Part shown: in pieces, positions 1-11,099 of the stretch | Layout of the letters: each line of letters opens with the position of its first letter | How positions within the stretch are numbered: position 1 is the stretch's first letter | NCBI GenBank assembly: GCA_905235065.1 | Contig: CAJOJR010000006.1 | Span: 1 to 43,324, forward strand | From: an uncultured Bacilli bacterium | GTDB taxonomy: Bacteria > Bacillota_I > Bacilli_A > RF39 > UBA660 | Length of the DNA stretch: 43,324 nt | Reading direction: 5' to 3' | Notes under the pieces: generated by a model | Told to the model about the DNA's origin: nothing | The model's input: only the letters and a program-made list of their open reading frames with translations | The model's database searches: none | Program-made: the position numbers and the translations under genes

Positions 1-21
1 ATATCATACCCTTTATATTAT

Positions 22-52
22 AATAGGACTCACTCAAAGAATGAGTCCTATT
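22..52 (-). terminator. Putative terminator / inverted repeat downstream of dnaK
   Basis: Perfect 11-bp inverted repeat aataggactca...tgagtcctatt just after the dnaK stop; weak U-tract. Confidence 0.5.
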
Positions 53-58
53 AGTTAA

Positions 59-2185
<2,127 letters not shown>

Positions 2186-2186
<1 letters not shown>

Positions 2187-2701
2187 TAATTATTTACCTT
2201 TACCATAGCAGGTCTAATAACTTTATCTTTATACATATATCCTTTAGTAAGAACTTCGACAACTACATTTGCGGGTTTATTTTCATCATGTTCAGTTAAA
2301 ACTGCATCCATATATGTTGGACTGAATTCTTTACCTAAAGCATCTATTTCTTTAATTTCATAACTGTCTAATAAACTTTTTAAATTTCCATAAATCATTT
2401 TAAATCCACTAAGAAATTTACTTACTTCATCAGATAAATCATTATTGTCATCCATAGTAATAGCTCTTTCAAAATTATCAACAGTAGTAAGGAGTTCTTT
2501 AATAAAAGTTTCTCCTTCATACTTTAATAAATTTGATACTTCTATAGATGTTCTATTTCTAAAATTAATGAATTCTGCTTGAAGTCTTAGATACTTATCT
2601 TCAGCTTCCTTCTTGCATTTGCAATTATCACCACATTTGCATTCTTCATTGCATTTAGAATCTTTATTGCATTTGCATTCTTTATCTTTATTTTTCTTCA
2701 T
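2186..2701 (-). CDS. grpE: Nucleotide exchange factor GrpE with Cys-rich N-terminal extension
   Basis: DKYLRLQAEFINFRNRT and C-terminal GYMYKDKVIRPAMVKV typical of GrpE; position between hrcA and dnaK. Confidence 0.95.
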
Positions 2702-3695
2702 TACTATTCTCCTCTATGTTTTTCTTAATATATTCTAAGAGTGTAACTACTCTCTCATATTCCATTCTTTTTGGACCAATAACCGCTATAGTACCTTCAT
2801 CAGATGGTGTTTTATATTTTGTTTTAACTATAGTCACATTATCATCAAATTCACTTTCTTTGCCAATATATACTTTAACCTCATTATCAGTTCCTTCAAT
2901 TTTATTCACAATGTCTTTGCTTTCAAATTTACTTATAATGTTTTTAACATCATCGACCTTATCAAATTCTGGTTGTTTTAACATATTGACTTTACCACTA
3001 AACTTAACACTTTTTTCTTCAGTAAAGTTACTTAAAGCTTCATAAAAAGCATTATATAAAACTTCATAATTCTTAACATAATTAGATATTATTGGTTTTA
3101 TATCATATTCAAGTTTACTTCCAACTTCAGTAAGAGGTGTTCCAACTAACATTTTATTAAGAAGTTCTGTAGCTTTCATAACTTCTTTTGAATCAACTCT
3201 TTCAGATAAAGTTATTTCTTTATTTTCAACATGTCCTTTATCTGTAATCACTATTGCGATTATTTTTGATTCACTAATTGGTACAACTTCTACTTTCTTT
3301 AAAGTATTATCTTTAGCAGATGAACCTAAAACCACAGATGTATAATTTGTCATATCAGCAATTATCTCTAAACTTTGACTTATTGCATCGTTAATATCCA
3401 ATTGCTTATTTGAAAATATAGTCTGAAGTTTTAACATATCAGAACCAGTTATATCTTTTGGCTCCATAAGATGATCAACATAATATCTATATCCTTCTTC
3501 TGATGGAATACGTCCAGAAGATATGTGAGTCTTTTCTAGATATCCAACATTTTCAAGCATAGCCATATCATTTCTGATTGTTGCTGAAGAACATTTAAAC
3601 TTTTTACATAAACTTTTAGAACTAACTGGTCTAGCAGTTTTAATATATTCTTCAATAATAGCTTTTAAAACATCATTCTGTCTAGTATTAATCAT
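2688..3695 (-). CDS. hrcA: Heat-inducible transcription repressor HrcA
   Basis: N-terminal wHTH (RQNDVLKAIIEEYIKTARPVSSKSL...SSATIRNDMAMLE), HISSGRIPSEEGYRYYVD; CIRCE upstream. Confidence 0.97.
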   Translation of the reverse strand: MINTRQNDVLKAIIEEYIKTARPVSSKSLCKKFKCSSATIRNDMAMLENVGYLEKTHISSGRIPSEEGYRYYVDHLMEPKDITGSDMLKLQTIFSNKQLDINDAISQSLEIIADMTNYTSVVLGSSAKDNTLKKVEVVPISESKIIAIVITDKGHVENKEITLSERVDSKEVMKATELLNKMLVGTPLTEVGSKLEYDIKPIISNYVKNYEVLYNAFYEALSNFTEEKSVKFSGKVNMLKQPEFDKVDDVKNIISKFESKDIVNKIEGTDNEVKVYIGKESEFDDNVTIVKTKYKTPSDEGTIAVIGPKRMEYERVVTLLEYIKKNIEENSNEEK

Positions 3696-3708
3696 CGCAC
3701 ACCTCCTA

Positions 3709-3735
3709 TTAGCACTTCCTTTCTTTAAGTGCTAA
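3709..3735 (-). promoter_or_regulatory. CIRCE operator (HrcA binding site)
   Basis: TTAGCACTT-N9-AAGTGCTAA inverted repeat between promoter and hrcA start. Confidence 0.95.
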
Positions 3736-3739
3736 CATT

Positions 3740-3768
3740 ATTATAGTATGCAAAATTAGCAATGTCAA
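3740..3768 (-). promoter_or_regulatory. Consensus sigma-A type promoter of the hrcA operon
   Basis: Minus strand TTGACA - 17 nt - TATAAT, immediately upstream of CIRCE. Confidence 0.9.
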
Positions 3769-3862
3769 TACCCGATTGCTAGAATCGTTTTTGTTTACAC
3801 TTTATTGCATTAAACGTTTAAAAATTGCTATAGAAATGTTAAAATGTTAATAGAGGTAAAAT

Positions 3863-4582
3863 ATGTCAAGTAATATTCTAATTTATGGATTGTCTATTCT
3901 CCCGATTATATTAATTCTTTTTTATGTTTATATAAATGATAGAATAGAAAAAGAACCAGTTTTACTATTAACATTGCTTTTTATTAGTGGAATTATAGCA
4001 TGCATTTCCTCTTATTATTTCCAAGTATTAATAAAAGGTTTTATACCATTCTTAAATAAATCTTACTATGAAATGAATATATTACAAATAGTGTTTAAAT
4101 CTTTAATTACAATAGCCTTTATAGAAGAAGGTTTAAAATGGACATTAAACTATATATTTATTAGAAAAAACAAAAACTTCAATCATATGTATGATCCAAT
4201 AGTATATTCAACCTTTGTGTCATTAGGATTTGCCGCGCTTGAAAATTTTATTTACATAAAATCCTATTTTTCTCAAGGCTTAAGAATTGTCATATTACGT
4301 GGTTTTATATCTATACCATGTCATGCCGTTTTTGGAATACTTATGGGTTATTTTATTGGAAAATCAAAAAAAGCTAAATTAGATAATAATTACAAGGATT
4401 CCAAAAAATATCTACTATTTAGCTCATTAATTCCAATTACAATGCACTTTATATATGATTTATGCCTTGTGAAATCTAATAATGCAACATTTATTATGTT
4501 CATAACATTTATTATAACCTGTTACGTTTCAGTTTTCAAAATAATTAAAAGTGTTTCAAATGTTAACAAAATGCTTGAATGA
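3863..4582 (+). CDS. PrsW family intramembrane metalloprotease
   Basis: Multi-TM protein with FIEEGLKW, YSTFVSLGFAALEN, IPCHAVFGILMGYF and MHFIYD, as in PrsW family. Confidence 0.85.
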   Translation: MSSNILIYGLSILPIILILFYVYINDRIEKEPVLLLTLLFISGIIACISSYYFQVLIKGFIPFLNKSYYEMNILQIVFKSLITIAFIEEGLKWTLNYIFIRKNKNFNHMYDPIVYSTFVSLGFAALENFIYIKSYFSQGLRIVILRGFISIPCHAVFGILMGYFIGKSKKAKLDNNYKDSKKYLLFSSLIPITMHFIYDLCLVKSNNATFIMFITFIITCYVSVFKIIKSVSNVNKMLE

Positions 4583-4819
4583 TTACTTTGTGTTTTCTTC
4601 AATAAGTTGCTCTATTCCCTTAATTGTTCTTAATTTATTTCTATCTATTCTAGTTGGCTGAATATTTATGCCATAATCCTCTAATCTTGAAAATAACTCA
4701 ATAAATGCATAAGAATCAAGTATTCCACTTTCAATTAAATCTATATCTTTTTCATATAGCAAATCATCTTCACAAATCTCATAAAGCAGTTTTAACACAT
4801 CAATTTTTGTATCTATCAT
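4583..4819 (-). CDS. dltC: D-alanyl carrier protein-like acyl carrier protein (DltC-like)
   Basis: 78 aa; LIESGILDSYAFIELFSRLEDYGI with phosphopantetheine Ser; overlaps dltA-like gene. Confidence 0.8.
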   Translation of the reverse strand: MIDTKIDVLKLLYEICEDDLLYEKDIDLIESGILDSYAFIELFSRLEDYGINIQPTRIDRNKLRTIKGIEQLIEENTK

Positions 4820-6234
4820 AATCTATTCAATGCCTTTCTATCAATTTTACCGTTATGATTTATAGGTAGTTTATCAACTATTTTTATCATCTTCGGCATC
4901 ATATATTTAGGAATTAGTTTTTCTAATTCTTTTTTTATATATCCAATATCAATTTTTTTATCCACCATAACAAATGCTTGAATAGTTTTAACGTTCACTT
5001 TCTTATCATCATATTTTGCCAATACTACCGATGAAGCAATTCCATCAATCAAATTAATATTAGACTCTATATCTGCTAATTCTATTCTATATCCCTTGTA
5101 TTTTATTTGATTATCTTTTCTACCCTTACAATAAAGTTTGCCATCTTTTATATATCCAACATCTCCTGTTTTATAGCAATTAATGTCATTTTCCCAATAA
5201 TGTCCCCCATCATAATTTAATAAATACCCATTAAAAACACTATCTCCTTTTAAAATTATTTCATCATTAACTATTTCTATTAACGTAGCAAAATTATTAA
5301 TTTCTCCTACTGGTAAAATTTCTTCTTTTTCTAACATATCTTTAGTAATATTTATGGCTGATACAGCAGATGTTGCCTCCGTCGGACCATAAGCGTTTAT
5401 TATTTGTAAATTTGGAAATGATGTAAAAATCTTTTGAACTAATTTTTTTTCTAATTGCTCACCGCAAAAATATACGCACTTAAATTTTGGAAATTTTCGT
5501 TCGTTAAAATCATCATTTAACAAACAAATCTTCATAAACGTAGGAGTCATAACAGCAAAATCAACTTCTAAAAATGCTTTAAAAATATCATCATAATTAT
5601 CTTGAACATCACCATCAAAAGCCACTAAAGTATGTCCGTTACATAAAGAATAATACAAATCAGCTACACTCAAATCAAAACTAAAACTTGCTTGATTTAA
5701 AACTTTTATATTTTTAAAATCACATAATGGTTTCAAGTTATTTATCCAATTAATAAAGTTATTAAGATTTTTTTTGGATATTGGCACTCCTTTAGGAATC
5801 CCGGTACTTCCTGAAGTAAAGATTATATATACAATATCATTTTCTTGATTTTTTATTTTATTATTTTTATATCTAATTAGTCCATCTAAATTACAATAGT
5901 CCACTTCAATATTTGATATATCATTATCAGATAAAATCAGTGTTGATTTTGTTATTTCAGCAATCTTTTTTAATCTATATATTGGAGTACACTCCCCAAT
6001 TGGAACGTATGTTCTATCAGCAATTAAGCAAGCTAAAATAGATATTATCACACTTACATTTTTGTGACCATAAATAATTACAGGAGAAGATCCTTGCTTT
6101 TTTAAAAACTGAGCATAATAAAAAGCACGCTTCCATAGTTGTCCATATGTTATGGATTCATCACTATTTTTATAAGCAACACTATTTGGATTTTTTTCGA
6201 CTGCTTCTTTTATTTTTTTTAACATTTTCATCAT
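4816..6234 (-). CDS. dltA: D-alanine--poly(phosphoribitol) ligase-like AMP-forming enzyme (DltA-like)
   Basis: YIIFTSGSTGIPKGVPIS, INAYGPTEAT, YKTGDVGYI, GRKDNQIKYKGYRIELADIE motifs; adjacent DltC-like carrier protein. Confidence 0.85.
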   Translation of the reverse strand: MMKMLKKIKEAVEKNPNSVAYKNSDESITYGQLWKRAFYYAQFLKKQGSSPVIIYGHKNVSVIISILACLIADRTYVPIGECTPIYRLKKIAEITKSTLILSDNDISNIEVDYCNLDGLIRYKNNKIKNQENDIVYIIFTSGSTGIPKGVPISKKNLNNFINWINNLKPLCDFKNIKVLNQASFSFDLSVADLYYSLCNGHTLVAFDGDVQDNYDDIFKAFLEVDFAVMTPTFMKICLLNDDFNERKFPKFKCVYFCGEQLEKKLVQKIFTSFPNLQIINAYGPTEATSAVSAINITKDMLEKEEILPVGEINNFATLIEIVNDEIILKGDSVFNGYLLNYDGGHYWENDINCYKTGDVGYIKDGKLYCKGRKDNQIKYKGYRIELADIESNINLIDGIASSVVLAKYDDKKVNVKTIQAFVMVDKKIDIGYIKKELEKLIPKYMMPKMIKIVDKLPINHNGKIDRKALNRL

Positions 6235-7066
6235 CTCTTATTTGATCTTTTGGTATAAGTGAATAATCATATAAAACTTCAGAATGATTATCTAATATAA
6301 GTTCTCTATATATTTCTTCATTTGTAAGTCTGTCAATCACGATTCTATAAACTTGTGAAATTCTGAAATACTTGTCTCCCTCTTTTCTAAAATGATGATT
6401 CTCTTCAATCAATTTATATCTACATGGAAATTCTCTTTCACTTCTTAATTCACCACACAGTTCACCATTTTCACACCATACAAGAATTTGTACATCTTGA
6501 TCAGTATTGTTTTTAAATCTATAATCAAGATTATTGTAGCAAACCGAAGTCCCAGTACCAAATGGTACAGTTCTTCTTTCATCTGGAAATAAAGCATCAG
6601 AATGATGATGCAATTCTGTTACATCCAATGGACTATTTAATACCAGCCAATGTATCATATTTGCCATTTGACATAATCCACCACCATATCCAGAAGTTAA
6701 ACCGACTTTTCTGCCTATAACGAGTCCTTCTTTATAGCCATACTTTTTTCCAGTAGGACCAACTGTGCTCCAATACGAGAAAATTTCACCAGGGTGAACA
6801 ATTATTCCATTTATTTTATTACAAGCAAGCATAATATTTGTAACTTTATTCTCTTGCAATTTTAAATCAACACCATGTAATTTTCTTATAAGAATTGAAC
6901 TATGACTTTTAACAATATTAGGTAACTCTTTTTTAGAATGAGTTTTAGCAATTTTTTCACTACTCAATATATTCTTAATGTGTCTAAGTAAAATTTCTTT
7001 CTTAACTGATATTTTATACGTTGTTGGACTTATGTCGCAAAAAAGCTTTCTTGTCATATTTATCAC
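6182..7066 (-). CDS. VanW-like family protein
   Basis: HPGEIFSYWSTVGPTGKKYGYKEGLVIGRKVGLTSGYGGGLCQMANMIHWLVLNSPLDVTELHHHSD typical of VanW-like proteins. Confidence 0.85.
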   Translation of the reverse strand: MINMTRKLFCDISPTTYKISVKKEILLRHIKNILSSEKIAKTHSKKELPNIVKSHSSILIRKLHGVDLKLQENKVTNIMLACNKINGIIVHPGEIFSYWSTVGPTGKKYGYKEGLVIGRKVGLTSGYGGGLCQMANMIHWLVLNSPLDVTELHHHSDALFPDERRTVPFGTGTSVCYNNLDYRFKNNTDQDVQILVWCENGELCGELRSEREFPCRYKLIEENHHFRKEGDKYFRISQVYRIVIDRLTNEEIYRELILDNHSEVLYDYSLIPKDQIRDDENVKKNKRSSRKKSK

Positions 7067-7171
7067 CTATTTAAGTATATCAAATATATTAAATCATGTC
7101 ATTAAAATAAGGTATTTTTACTTTTGTAAAAATTGGAATAATAATATATAATGTTTTTGAGGTGAACCATT

Positions 7172-7759
7172 TTGAAATATATATATATAAATATTCAAAA
7201 AATAAAAAATAAAACATTGAATACATTTTATGAAAATTTGAATATTGTTTACAAAACAAAAATCAATAAAATACTTACACCTCAAAAAAGAAAGCAATCT
7301 ATTGCCGGATTAATGCTGCTAAACATTTTGCTAAACAGTGAATACAACTTAAACTTGAATGATTTAAAAATAAATTATAATAAATGCGATAAGCCATATA
7401 TAAAAGACAAAAATATATTTTTTAATATTAGTCATTCATTTGATTATGTTATATGCGCAATTTCCGACAAAGAAATTGGAGTTGATATTGAAAAGATTAG
7501 AAATACAAACATAAAAAATATAAAGTGGTTTGCAACTCCAAAAGAACAGGAATTTATTATGAAATCAAAAAATATTAATTTAAATCTATTTAAATTATAT
7601 ACTTTAAAAGAAGCATATTTTAAAATGAAAGGCACAAATTTAAATAATTTACTGAATGTAGAATTTGATTTAAAAAACGATAAAAGTGATACCAAATCTT
7701 TCGTTCATCACACAAAGAAAATAAATGACTATATATTTTCTATAATAGAAAAAAAATAA
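7172..7759 (+). CDS. 4'-phosphopantetheinyl transferase superfamily protein (Sfp-like)
   Basis: FNISHSFDYVICAISDKEIGVDIEKI and YTLKEAYFKMKG motifs. Confidence 0.88.
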   Translation: MKYIYINIQKIKNKTLNTFYENLNIVYKTKINKILTPQKRKQSIAGLMLLNILLNSEYNLNLNDLKINYNKCDKPYIKDKNIFFNISHSFDYVICAISDKEIGVDIEKIRNTNIKNIKWFATPKEQEFIMKSKNINLNLFKLYTLKEAYFKMKGTNLNNLLNVEFDLKNDKSDTKSFVHHTKKINDYIFSIIEKK

Positions 7760-7784
7760 AGAGAATTTTATTTCTCTTTATTTT
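7754..7784. terminator. Bidirectional terminator between convergent genes
   Basis: aaataaagagaa-tttta-tttctctttattttt, T/A-rich tails on both strands. Confidence 0.6.
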
Positions 7785-9450
7785 TATTAAATATAACTTC
7801 TTTATTTTTTATAATTACTACAATTAATATAGAAACGACTACCACTAATAAACCACCCGCAATTAATAGCAGATTCACTTTTTTACTCTTTTGGAAAGCC
7901 ACAACTTTTTCTTCTTTTTCGGTAGTTAACAATGTGCTATCCAGCTTTTTATTAACAAGTATATATGATGAATTATGATCTATTACAAATTCATAATACC
8001 CATCTTTTCCTTTTGATATATTATATGCTATTGCAGTAAATTTATCTTCTTCTGCATTATAGTAATAAACATTTATTCCACTATTATTTAATTTTTGATT
8101 TAATTCATCATTTGGTTTTATTCTTACCTGTGCTTTTCCAGGTAAATTTCCGTTATTTGGAAAATCAACGATAATTCCTTCTTTAACTAGATTAAATATT
8201 TCTTCATTTTCTCCTATAGAACGAACTTCAATATTTACATCAATTGTTTTAGAAGTTATTATATCTTTTCCATTAAATATAATTTGATTATCATTATTAT
8301 TAATTTTTAAAACTTTATTTGTTCCTTTTATCGAATCAAATAAGCCACTATTAATTAATGTGCTTGAAATTGCGTTAATATTTATTTCTGAAGAATCAGG
8401 TAAACTATATATATTTGATATTAAATTATCATTCACATCCTCAATATTATAAACATATGTCTTAGCAACTTCCTTTGGAGTTTCTGTAGAGTTTACTTCC
8501 TCAGGAATTTCCAAATCAAATTTATAAGTTAATTTTTCCACACCAGAAGCATTACTATTTGAATAAATTTTTGTATTGGAATTTGAAATTAGCATAACAT
8601 CTGTTAATGAATATTTTCCGGGTTTAGAAGTTGAAGGAATTTCAAAATATGACTTTGATGTTAAATCTTTAACATAAACATCAAGTACTTGATTTGACGA
8701 AGTTTTAAATACTAATTTTAAACTTTTTAATGTCTCACTTGCTTTAAAACTCATACTAACTTTTTCACCAGGTTTAGCGGTTGTAGAATTAATTTTTAAA
8801 TCTGTTAGTTTTAAAACCGTTTGTGTTTCTAAAGCAGTTACTTTTATTACATCAAGAAGTTCCCAATAAGTTGCATCATTTTTTGGTACACTACTATATC
8901 GTTTAGTAAAGTTTGTATCATCATCATTTAAACCAATTAATAAAACATCTGTCACTTCATAAGAAGCTGTTGTTAAATTTGTTGGCAATACTATATATGG
9001 ATTATTCCAAATATCTTTAACTTGAAGAGAGTTTGTTATATTTGTTGTTTTATTTTTTAAAACTACTATCATATCCTCTAAATATGCGCCGCTAGTTGAA
9101 AAATCAACATAAACTTTTTCGCCGGCTTTCGCTGATTGTGTTTTAACATGAAAGTAATTTAAATATATAATATTATTAGGGTAATAGGCATTTCCGCTTG
9201 TTGCATTTGAATCAGTTGCATTTGCATCTGTTGCATTTGCATCCGTTGCATTTGAATCAGTTGCATTTGCATCTGTTGCATTTGCATCCGTTGCATTCGA
9301 ATCTGTTGCATCCCCTATTGAATTAAATAAATAACCTTGAATTGAAAAAATTGATTCAGTCTCAAGTTGGTGCCCAATAAATATTCCGAAAGCAAATATT
9401 GCTATTCCACCAATCAAAAACATTAAAATTTCTTTTTTAAACTTCTCCAT
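7768..9450 (-). CDS. Membrane-anchored extracellular protein with D-X-N-A-T repeats, N- and C-terminal TM segments
   Basis: 560 aa; FLIGGIAIFAFGIFIGHQL N-terminal TM, DATDSNATDANATDANAT... repeat, C-terminal LLLIAGGLLVVVVSILIVVIIKNK. Confidence 0.8.
   Translation of the reverse strand: MEKFKKEILMFLIGGIAIFAFGIFIGHQLETESIFSIQGYLFNSIGDATDSNATDANATDANATDSNATDANATDANATDSNATSGNAYYPNNIIYLNYFHVKTQSAKAGEKVYVDFSTSGAYLEDMIVVLKNKTTNITNSLQVKDIWNNPYIVLPTNLTTASYEVTDVLLIGLNDDDTNFTKRYSSVPKNDATYWELLDVIKVTALETQTVLKLTDLKINSTTAKPGEKVSMSFKASETLKSLKLVFKTSSNQVLDVYVKDLTSKSYFEIPSTSKPGKYSLTDVMLISNSNTKIYSNSNASGVEKLTYKFDLEIPEEVNSTETPKEVAKTYVYNIEDVNDNLISNIYSLPDSSEININAISSTLINSGLFDSIKGTNKVLKINNNDNQIIFNGKDIITSKTIDVNIEVRSIGENEEIFNLVKEGIIVDFPNNGNLPGKAQVRIKPNDELNQKLNNSGINVYYYNAEEDKFTAIAYNISKGKDGYYEFVIDHNSSYILVNKKLDSTLLTTEKEEKVVAFQKSKKVNLLLIAGGLLVVVVSILIVVIIKNKEVIFNKNKEK
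9200..9311 (-). repeat. Coding tandem repeat, 15-nt unit (7 copies) with an exact 45-nt higher-order duplication
   Basis: Units gttgcatttgaatca/gttgcatttgcatct/gttgcatttgcatcc; bases 9200-9244 identical to 9245-9289. Confidence 0.95.
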
Positions 9451-9501
9451 ATACTGCTCTCTCCTATACTTCTACTTTATTTTATAATATTTTTAATAAA
9501 A

Positions 9502-11028
9502 TTACAACTCATTTTTATTTTTCAAACTAATATAGTGTAGTGCCATTAATAACCAAAACATTGGTGTCACTATTACAAGCCACAAATTAAAGAAATCCTG
9601 TATTAAAAAGCATATAATAGCAATCAGTAATATTCTTGAATAACAATTCATTTCTTTAATTCCCTTTTTGATTTGTGCAAATATAAAAGTCAAATAAGAA
9701 ACCAATCCTAAAAAACCAATATTAATAATCATAGTTAAATATACATTTGCAGCAGTATCATTAATCGTTAAAGGTCCTATTTTTGCTACATCTTCAGTAT
9801 ATCTTCTCATAAACCTTATTGCAAAAGTATCCGGACCAGATCCTAATATCGGATATTCAGGAATTAATTTAATTGTTCTTTTCCACAAAAATATTCTATA
9901 TGAGCCAAAATTATCATCAAAATTGCCATGTAATATTTCATGGATTTCATATAAAAATCCTGATTTAAAATTATAAAAATATGTAAATATAATTGAGCAA
10001 AACACAATAAATATTATTGGAATATAAAACCACTTTATAACTCTTCTGTTTGAACTAAGATCATAATTATTTCTTCTTAAAATTTGTGAAACATAAATTA
10101 ATAGCGCTATAACTATAAAATAAAGTAAAACAATGTAATTAAACTGAAAAACAAATTTTAATTTGCCTATGCTATAATGATATTCCGGATTAATAATCAT
10201 ATTAATACAATATGAAAATAAAATTGCTGCTAAAGAGATTAAAAATTTAGATAATTTTTTGTTATTACTAATAATGAATGGCAAAATAATTACTAGCGTA
10301 ATCAAAAATGCAAGTTTACCGCTTTGAACATCAATTATGCCTATTATAAAAAATCCCATTGTAAGAGATAATAAGTGAATTATTTTTTCATATATTTTTA
10401 AATCTTCCAGAAATATATATGCTCCAAAAGAAACGGATAACAATATACAGTACATAGCGGAAATAAAGTCTATGTTACCTATTGTTGTCATAAAACTAAC
10501 ATTATGTGTACCAATACCCAATTGATACATATTAAATGGATTAAACCCAATATACTGAAGTATCGCTATTAAATTCAGCAGTATCGCTGAAATCGAAAAA
10601 TATAAAATATATTTTTTCTTAAATTTGCCAAAAAGTGAAACCAATAAAAATGTTATAACATAAAGCGATGTAACAATTAACCCCTCACCTCTTCCAATCC
10701 CCACAAACAAGTCATATTTTTTGAAAAAGGGTGAAATAAAACAAGAAATAATATTAATTAAAAGAAAAAGTATTGCAAACCAATGAATTATACTTAATTT
10801 TATCTTTTTAAAGATATTGTTTTTTTTAAAAACTAAATAGTATAGAATTGTTAAGATGGTTGTGCCAATATAAGATAATGATATAATCAAAAAACTATAC
10901 CATTTACACTCAAATATATGAAAGAAGCCACTAGAATCAACAATAAGTGGAAAGATTATAATTAACGTAAAAATATATATTTCTGATAATATTTCTAAAA
11001 TTGTCTTTTCTTTTTTTAAGTCTCCCAT
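9502..11028 (-). CDS. O-antigen ligase / Wzy-type polymerase family membrane protein
   Basis: 508-aa polytopic protein with WKRTIKLIPEYPILGSGPDTFAIRF typical of Wzy_C-type proteins. Confidence 0.8.
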   Translation of the reverse strand: MGDLKKEKTILEILSEIYIFTLIIIFPLIVDSSGFFHIFECKWYSFLIISLSYIGTTILTILYYLVFKKNNIFKKIKLSIIHWFAILFLLINIISCFISPFFKKYDLFVGIGRGEGLIVTSLYVITFLLVSLFGKFKKKYILYFSISAILLNLIAILQYIGFNPFNMYQLGIGTHNVSFMTTIGNIDFISAMYCILLSVSFGAYIFLEDLKIYEKIIHLLSLTMGFFIIGIIDVQSGKLAFLITLVIILPFIISNNKKLSKFLISLAAILFSYCINMIINPEYHYSIGKLKFVFQFNYIVLLYFIVIALLIYVSQILRRNNYDLSSNRRVIKWFYIPIIFIVFCSIIFTYFYNFKSGFLYEIHEILHGNFDDNFGSYRIFLWKRTIKLIPEYPILGSGPDTFAIRFMRRYTEDVAKIGPLTINDTAANVYLTMIINIGFLGLVSYLTFIFAQIKKGIKEMNCYSRILLIAIICFLIQDFFNLWLVIVTPMFWLLMALHYISLKNKNEL

Positions 11029-11099
11029 ATTTTACTCCATATTATATTTAAATTATACACAAATAAAAAGAATTTGAAAAGTATTAAAAAAAGCATATG

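Noticed and set aside
2716-3045. Plus-strand ORF antisense to hrcA
   Set aside because: Lies entirely within hrcA, compositionally an antisense shadow, no RBS or family features.
4583-6234. Non-ribosomal peptide or siderophore cluster
   Set aside because: Single adenylation enzyme and carrier with DltA/DltC-like motifs; no condensation or thioesterase domains.
9200-9311. CRISPR-like array
   Set aside because: Contiguous 15-nt coding repeats without spacers; in-frame within a protein.
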